Source of the DNA: Myxococcaceae bacterium
GTDB taxonomy: Bacteria > Myxococcota > Myxococcia > Myxococcales > Myxococcaceae
Direction: 5' to 3'
Length of the DNA: 47,937 nucleotides
Assembly: GCA_022842905.1 (NCBI GenBank)
Contig: JALHOS010000007.1
Span: 1-47,937 of the forward strand
In this document: positions 43,414-47,937 of the stretch, piece by piece
Layout: each line of letters begins with the position of its first letter
Numbering within the stretch: position 1 is the first letter of the stretch
The notes under the pieces: model-generated
The model's input: the letters and a program-made list of their open reading frames with translations, nothing else
Database searches by the model: none
Told to the model about the DNA's origin: nothing
Made by a program: the position numbers and the translations under genes

Positions 43414-46239
43414 TCAGGGGCGGGGCAGGGCGCGGAGCTCAGCGTCCATGGCCGCCGCGCGGGCGCGATCGGCACCACGGGTCAGGTACGGGCGCAGGGC
43501 CGTGAGGGTCTGGGCCCGCGCCGCTGGCGACTCGTCGAGCGTCGCGGCCCGCTCGAGGAACGCCCGAGCTTTGCCCGCATCCTTGAGCAGCGCGGCGGTG
43601 CTCGCCAGCGCCCGGAGCTCCGGTCCCAGCTCGGGGTGCGTCGAGCCCAGCCGCTTCTCGCGGATCGCCAGCGCGCGTTCCCCCAGCTCGAGCGCGCGAG
43701 GGTAGTGCTGCAGCCGCTGCGCGGCCTCCGCGAGGTTGGACAAGGTGATCGCCACGGTGAGCGTCTGGGGTCCGGCGGTGGCTTCCTTGATGCGGAGCGC
43801 CCGCTCGAGCGCCTCGACCGCGCGCTGCGGCCGGTCGGCGTCCAACAGCACGGCGCCCAGGTTGCTCAACGTCAGCGCGACCTGCTGGCTGTCGGCGCCA
43901 TGCGCGGCTTCCCGAATCTTCAGCGCGCGCTCGAGTGCCGTCTGGGCGTCGGCGAGCTTGCCTTCGGCCTTGGCCAGCGTGCCGATGTTGTTCCACGCCT
44001 CGCCGACGGCCGGGTGCGACTCGTCGAGTGACTGGGTGTCCGCGGCCAGCGCGAGCCGGTACTCGTCCATGGCGTCGGCGTAGCGGCGCTGCGCTTTGTA
44101 GATGAGTCCCAAGTTCTGGTGGGTGCGCGACACGAGCGGGTGGCTGGGCCCGTAGAGCTTGCTCCGGAGCGCCAGCGCCTGCTTCTGGAGCGCGGCGGCG
44201 TCGGCGAGCTGCCCGCGGGTGCGCGCGAGCTGCGCCCGGTTGTTGAGCAGCGCCGCTTCCGCCGCCTCCGAAGGGGCCCGCTGCAGCGCCGCCTGGGCGA
44301 AGCGCACCCACGAGTCGGCTTGGGCGGGGTCGACGCTCGACAGCGCCGCCAACCCGACGCGCTCGATCCACAGGGTGGCCTCGAGCTCGGCCTCGGCGGC
44401 GGCCATGGCCGTGGCGATCGCGACTTCGAACTGCGCGGCCGCCTGGGTGTACTCCCCGGCTCGAGAAGCGGCGATCGCCTGCCAGGTCGCGGCTTCAGCG
44501 GCCAGCCCACGGTCGTCCTGCGCCGACGCTTCGGCCGCCAGGGACTGCAGCGGCTCGGCTACGCCCCGGTACTTCCCGCTGTCGATCAGGGCTTGGAGCT
44601 CGGCGAGCTTGCGCCGCAGCTGATCGTGCTCGGCTCGCTGTGGTGCGGCCGGGGCGGCGAGCTGGCACCCGTCGACGCTCGGCAGGCTGCTGACGGTCCC
44701 GATCGCGCGCTCGACGACCTCGGCGTCGGCGTTGGCGAACAGCCGCGTCACCGCCTCGAAGTGCATCAACCTTCGTCCCAGACAGAGCACCTGGCGCGCG
44801 GCGCGCTCGTCGTCGAGCTTCGCCTCACACACACTCCGGCGCGCACCCCTCCACGCAGCCGCGTACTCGGTCAGCGCGCTCTCCGCCTGTCGCCAGGAGC
44901 CCGCCGCCCAGGCCTTGCCCGTCCCCAGGAAGGCCTGCTGCATGTCCCGGCGCGCCTGCTCGTTCCACGCGGCGTCCAGACGGTCGGTCACCTGGGCGCA
45001 CCGCTGCCGATCGCGGGCGACGAGGCCGACGGCGGCCGCGGTGAACAGCGCGACCAGGCCCACCCCGAGGGCGACGCGCCGCCGCCGCCGGCCCTCATCA
45101 CGGGCGCGGCGCAGCTGGACCGTGACCGGCCCCAGGGAGCTGAAGCGCGCCAACGGGTCGGCCGACAGCCCGCGGCGCAGCACCTCGAAGAAGCGCCCCG
45201 GCACCGTGGTCTCGCGCGGCGGCGGCCGCAGCTGGCCCGACTCGATCTCGGTGAGCAGCTCCGCCGGGGTCGTGCCGGCAAAGGGGCGCTGGCGATAGAG
45301 GCCTTCGTAGAGCGCCACGCAGAAGCTGAAGACGTCGGAACGGAAGTCGGTGGCGCGGCCGTGCAGCGCTTCGGGCGCCATGTACGCGGGCGTGCCGAGG
45401 ATCGCCCCGGGGGCGGTGATCGCCCGCCGCAGCGACGTCGACGATTCGCTGCTCTCGGTCGACGAGGACGCCTTGGGCTTCTTCTTCGGTTCGACGCGGG
45501 CGTGGGCCAGGCCGAAGTCGCCGACCCGCGCGCGCCCGCCCTTCGAGACGATCACGTTCTCGGGCTTGAAGTCTCGGTGGGTGATCCCGGCGTCGTGTGC
45601 GGCCGCCAACCCGTCGCCGGCCTGGAGGAAGATCTCGAGCACCTGCTTCCAGCCCGGGGCCCGCTCCAGCCAGTCCGCCGCGTTGATCCCGTCCACGAAC
45701 TCCATGGCGAGGAACAGCTTGTCGTTGGCGATGCCCGCGTCGTGCACCGTCACCACGTTCGGGTGTGCCAGCTGGGCCATGGCCTGGGCTTCGCGCAGCA
45801 GCCGGTCGCGCAGCTCCACGCCGAGCGCACCCTCTTCGAGCTCGGCGCGCATGAGCTTGAGCGCCACCTTGCGATCGAGCGTGGGATCCCACGCGGCGTA
45901 CACCTCGCCCATGCCCCCTCGGCCGACGCGGTTGAGCAGCACGTAGCGATCGAGCCGACGCGAAGGGTCGTGCGTGAGATCGCTGACGGTGGGCCGCCGG
46001 GGCTCCCCGGAGATCGCGGTGTCGAGCAGCGACGACACTTCGGCCGCGGTGACCTCGTCTGGTGGCGTGGCCCTCCCATTCCCGACGGACCGTTCGGTGG
46101 CGCCGAGCCCGTCGAGCTGCGCGACGAACGTCTGGCAGGCGCCGCACGAGTCGAGGTGGCGCTGGAGCTGTTGGCGTTCGGCCTCGCCCACTGCGCGGAG
46201 GGCCAAGGCTTCGAGTCGTCGCTGCGGTGGGCACCCCAA
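43414..46239 (-). CDS. Ser/Thr protein kinase with zinc-finger-like N-terminus and TPR sensor (941 aa)
   Basis: Residues 1-45 form a zinc-finger-like segment (C3, H28, C32, C35), as at the N-terminus of many anti-sigma factors. The kinase domain (about 99-380) has GRGGMGEV (P-loop), K128 in VALKLM, catalytic D223 in HRDFKPEN, and D241 in DFG. A single membrane helix at about 388-408 is followed by TPR repeats (about 640-930), with NLGLIYKAQRRYADAM and NIGTLAKAEGKLADAQ blocks, so the TPR domain would be periplasmic. I chose TTG 46239, with GAGGG upstream, because it places the Cys motif at the N-terminus; the frame is open further upstream without coding sense. Confidence 0.88.
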   Translation of the reverse strand: MGCPPQRRLEALALRAVGEAERQQLQRHLDSCGACQTFVAQLDGLGATERSVGNGRATPPDEVTAAEVSSLLDTAISGEPRRPTVSDLTHDPSRRLDRYVLLNRVGRGGMGEVYAAWDPTLDRKVALKLMRAELEEGALGVELRDRLLREAQAMAQLAHPNVVTVHDAGIANDKLFLAMEFVDGINAADWLERAPGWKQVLEIFLQAGDGLAAAHDAGITHRDFKPENVIVSKGGRARVGDFGLAHARVEPKKKPKASSSTESSESSTSLRRAITAPGAILGTPAYMAPEALHGRATDFRSDVFSFCVALYEGLYRQRPFAGTTPAELLTEIESGQLRPPPRETTVPGRFFEVLRRGLSADPLARFSSLGPVTVQLRRARDEGRRRRRVALGVGLVALFTAAAVGLVARDRQRCAQVTDRLDAAWNEQARRDMQQAFLGTGKAWAAGSWRQAESALTEYAAAWRGARRSVCEAKLDDERAARQVLCLGRRLMHFEAVTRLFANADAEVVERAIGTVSSLPSVDGCQLAAPAAPQRAEHDQLRRKLAELQALIDSGKYRGVAEPLQSLAAEASAQDDRGLAAEAATWQAIAASRAGEYTQAAAQFEVAIATAMAAAEAELEATLWIERVGLAALSSVDPAQADSWVRFAQAALQRAPSEAAEAALLNNRAQLARTRGQLADAAALQKQALALRSKLYGPSHPLVSRTHQNLGLIYKAQRRYADAMDEYRLALAADTQSLDESHPAVGEAWNNIGTLAKAEGKLADAQTALERALKIREAAHGADSQQVALTLSNLGAVLLDADRPQRAVEALERALRIKEATAGPQTLTVAITLSNLAEAAQRLQHYPRALELGERALAIREKRLGSTHPELGPELRALASTAALLKDAGKARAFLERAATLDESPAARAQTLTALRPYLTRGADRARAAAMDAELRALPRP

Positions 46240-46266
46240 GCGGCCCTCAGTGTATCGTCGCCGGCC

Positions 46267-46734
46267 ATGACCGACGTGAGGACTTTGAAGCTGGCCACTG
46301 CGCCCGTGGCGCTCGAGCAGCTGCGGCAGTTCATCACCTACCAAGAAGCGCTCGTGGCCCAGCTCCAGAAGAGGCAAGGCGCGGACTGGGCGGGCGCCTT
46401 CGCCTTCGCGCACGCGGAGGCGGCCAAGGTGAGCGGGCTGAGCGGTGGGGCGGAGCAGCGCCTGCGGCCACTCGTGGCGGACTTCGCGGGACGACGGGCC
46501 GCCGCCGCCGAAGTCCGCGCCCGCATCGCGAGGGCCGAGCTGTCCGCCGAGCGCCGGCAGCAGGCCGAACGTGAGGCCAGCCGGCGGGACGATCTGACCG
46601 ACTTCATCGAACGCTACGGCGAGGCGACCACCCAGCTGCTCCGCGAGCACGAAGCGACGCTCGTCGCGCTGCACCAGCAGCTGGCCAAGCTCGAGGGGAC
46701 TGGGCACGTTCACCCGCTCGGCTCCGCGAGTTGA
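46267..46734 (+). CDS. Helical, coiled-coil protein of unknown function (155 aa)
   Basis: A 155-residue soluble, mostly helical protein. Charged heptad-like stretches (ARIARAELSAERRQQAEREASRR, about 95-120) suggest coiled coil. No signal peptide or domain is recognised. It is divergent from the kinase with only 27 bp between starts and is followed by miaB after 34 bp. A TATCGT box (46253-46258) lies eight bases before the ATG and no ribosome-binding site is seen. It may be a partner of the kinase, which is speculation. Confidence 0.7.
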   Translation: MTDVRTLKLATAPVALEQLRQFITYQEALVAQLQKRQGADWAGAFAFAHAEAAKVSGLSGGAEQRLRPLVADFAGRRAAAAEVRARIARAELSAERRQQAEREASRRDDLTDFIERYGEATTQLLREHEATLVALHQQLAKLEGTGHVHPLGSAS

Positions 46735-46768
46735 CTTCCACCGAGCGCGCAGCGCAGAAGGCGCCCCC

Positions 46769-47924
46769 ATGAAGCGGTACTTCATTCACACCTTCGGCTG
46801 CCAGATGAACGTCAACGACACGCTGCGCATGGGCGAGGCGCTCGCGCGCGTCGACTACCGGCCCACGCCCGTCGCGGACAACGCCGACCTCATCATTCTG
46901 AACACCTGCGCCATTCGCGAGCGCGCCGAAGAGAAGATGTTGTCGGCCCTGGGGCGCTACCGGCAGCTCAAGCTCCAGCGCGGCGCGCTGATCGGCGTCG
47001 GAGGCTGCGTCGCCCAGCAAGAGAAGGGGAAGATCCTCGAGCGGGTGCCCTACGTGGACTTCGTGTTCGGCCCGGACAACATCCAGAAGCTGCCCGACGT
47101 GCTGCGCCGCATCGAAGAAGACCGCGTGCGCGTCGTGGAGACGGCCTGGGTCGACAGTGAGGCCTACGTCTTCCCGCAAGCAGACCCGGACTCGTCCCGC
47201 GGCAAGACGACGGAGTTCGTCACCGTGATGAAGGGCTGCGACAACGTCTGCTCGTTCTGTGTGGTGCCGCACACGCGCGGCCGCGAGGTCAGCCGCCCGT
47301 TCCCTGAAGTCCTCAAGGAACTCGACGCGCTGGTGCAGGTGGGCGTGCGTGAGGTGACGCTGGTCGGGCAGAACGTGAACAGCTACCGGGGCGGGGTGAG
47401 CTTCGCGCAGCTGCTGCTTCGAGCGGCGCACGTGCCCGGCCTCGAGCGCGTGCGCTTCACCACCAGCCACCCGCACGATCTGTCCGACGAGCTGATCGAC
47501 GCGTTCCGGGTCGAGCCCAAGATCATGCCGCACTTCCACCTGCCGGTTCAGTCCGGCTCCGACGAGGTGCTGCGGCGCATGAAGCGCGACTACACGGTGG
47601 TGCAGTACCTCGAGCGCCTCGACAAGCTGCGCGAAGCAAGGCCCGGCATCGCGGTCACCACCGACATCATCGTGGGCTTTCCGGGGGAGTCCGACGCCGA
47701 CTTCGAGAAGACGCTGGAGCTCGCCGCGCGGGTCCGCTTCGACGGCCAGTTCGCGTTCGTGTTCTCGCCGCGCCCCAAGACGGTCGCGGGCCTCAAGGAA
47801 GACGAATGGGGGCCGGTGCCGCACGACGTCAAGGTCGCGCGCCTCGAGCGGCTCAACCAGCAGCAGAAGCAGATCAGCGCGGAGCTGATGCAGCCGAACG
47901 TGGGGGCCACGGTCGAGGTGCTGG
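46769..47924 (+). CDS. miaB: tRNA-i6A37 methylthiotransferase MiaB, 3' end missing
   Basis: The first 385 residues of MiaB, which attaches the methylthio group to i6A37 in tRNA. The N-terminal cluster cysteines are C11, C47 and C80; the radical-SAM motif is C157, C161 and C164 in GCDNVCSFC. The TRAM-like C-terminal domain is just beginning when the contig ends. The frame continues into the last 13 bases, but there the residues leave the expected VLVEG pattern because the bases are adapter. ATG 46769 is the natural start. Confidence 0.93.
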
Positions 47925-47937
47925 AGATCGGAAGAGC
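47925..47937 (+). other. Illumina adapter sequence at contig end
   Basis: The final 13 bases, AGATCGGAAGAGC, are identical to the universal start of the standard Illumina adapter. The preceding codons give VEVL, where MiaB proteins continue with VEG, but the adapter makes the frame read EIGR. The bases should be trimmed. Confidence 0.9.

Noticed and set aside
46240-46785. 182-codon upstream extension of the kinase frame
   Set aside because: It covers the coiled-coil gene on the other strand, and the zinc-finger-like motif begins right after the TTG at 46239.

Overview
This GC-rich window reads like a draft-assembly contig from a myxobacterium-like member of the Myxococcota. The signs are a MYXO-CTERM-like C-terminal tail on a giant surface protein, many calcium-binding TSP3 repeats, a PilZ protein of the short myxobacterial type, a Hanks-type kinase with TPR repeats, and many outer-membrane lipoproteins. 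I see no tRNA, rRNA, CRISPR array, insertion sequence, phage or conjugation gene. The last 13 bases (47925-47937) equal the start of the standard Illumina adapter, so the contig end is probably not genomic.

Layout. 1-12371 (minus strand): an OmpA-type outer-membrane protein, a 3475-residue DUF11/TSP3 protein with twelve tandem TSP3-rich units, and the first codons of a small membrane protein, coupled by stop/start overlaps or near-overlaps. 12538-14332 (plus): a compact bufferin-type RiPP operon (Cys4 precursor, DUF692 iron oxidase, DUF2063 partner). 14478-17559 (plus): thiolase behind a good sigma70-like promoter and followed by a strong terminator, then the two 3-oxoacid CoA-transferase subunits and a DUF1569 protein; together these interconvert acetoacetyl-CoA, acetoacetate and acetyl-CoA. 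17965-21622 (minus): rpsF-rpsR-rplI with a clear promoter, a long leader and a terminator, then dnaB and a response regulator with a degenerate GGDEF domain.

21834-28831 (minus): the least familiar block. Five genes overlap head to tail (lipoprotein, lipoprotein, ECF sigma factor, membrane-anchored DUF4384-like protein, caspase-fold lipoprotein with an EF-hand), followed after 73 bp by a sixth exported protein. I regard this as the best candidate for an undescribed envelope-sensing or cell-fate system. 28980-33752 (plus): an outer-membrane barrel and a large lipase-like lipoprotein. 33792-34908 (minus): three coupled small genes including a DUF1844 protein. 34935-39888 (plus): thiE, a class-I glutamine-amidotransferase-like hydrolase, and a 1160-residue lipoprotein with TSP3 repeats, a VWA-like segment and a Cys-rich tail. 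39934-42951 (plus): PilZ protein, TrmA/RumA-type RNA methyltransferase and a VWA (CoxE-like) protein. 43414-46239 (minus): Ser/Thr kinase with an N-terminal zinc-finger-like segment and C-terminal TPRs. 46267-47924 (plus): a small coiled-coil protein and miaB, cut by the contig end.

Functionally the window mixes housekeeping (ribosome, replication, tRNA/rRNA modification, thiamine, ketoacid metabolism) with an unusually dense set of cell-surface and signalling genes. Calcium-binding repeats or EF-hand-like loops occur in five separate surface proteins. All function calls come from reading motifs; no database search was run.
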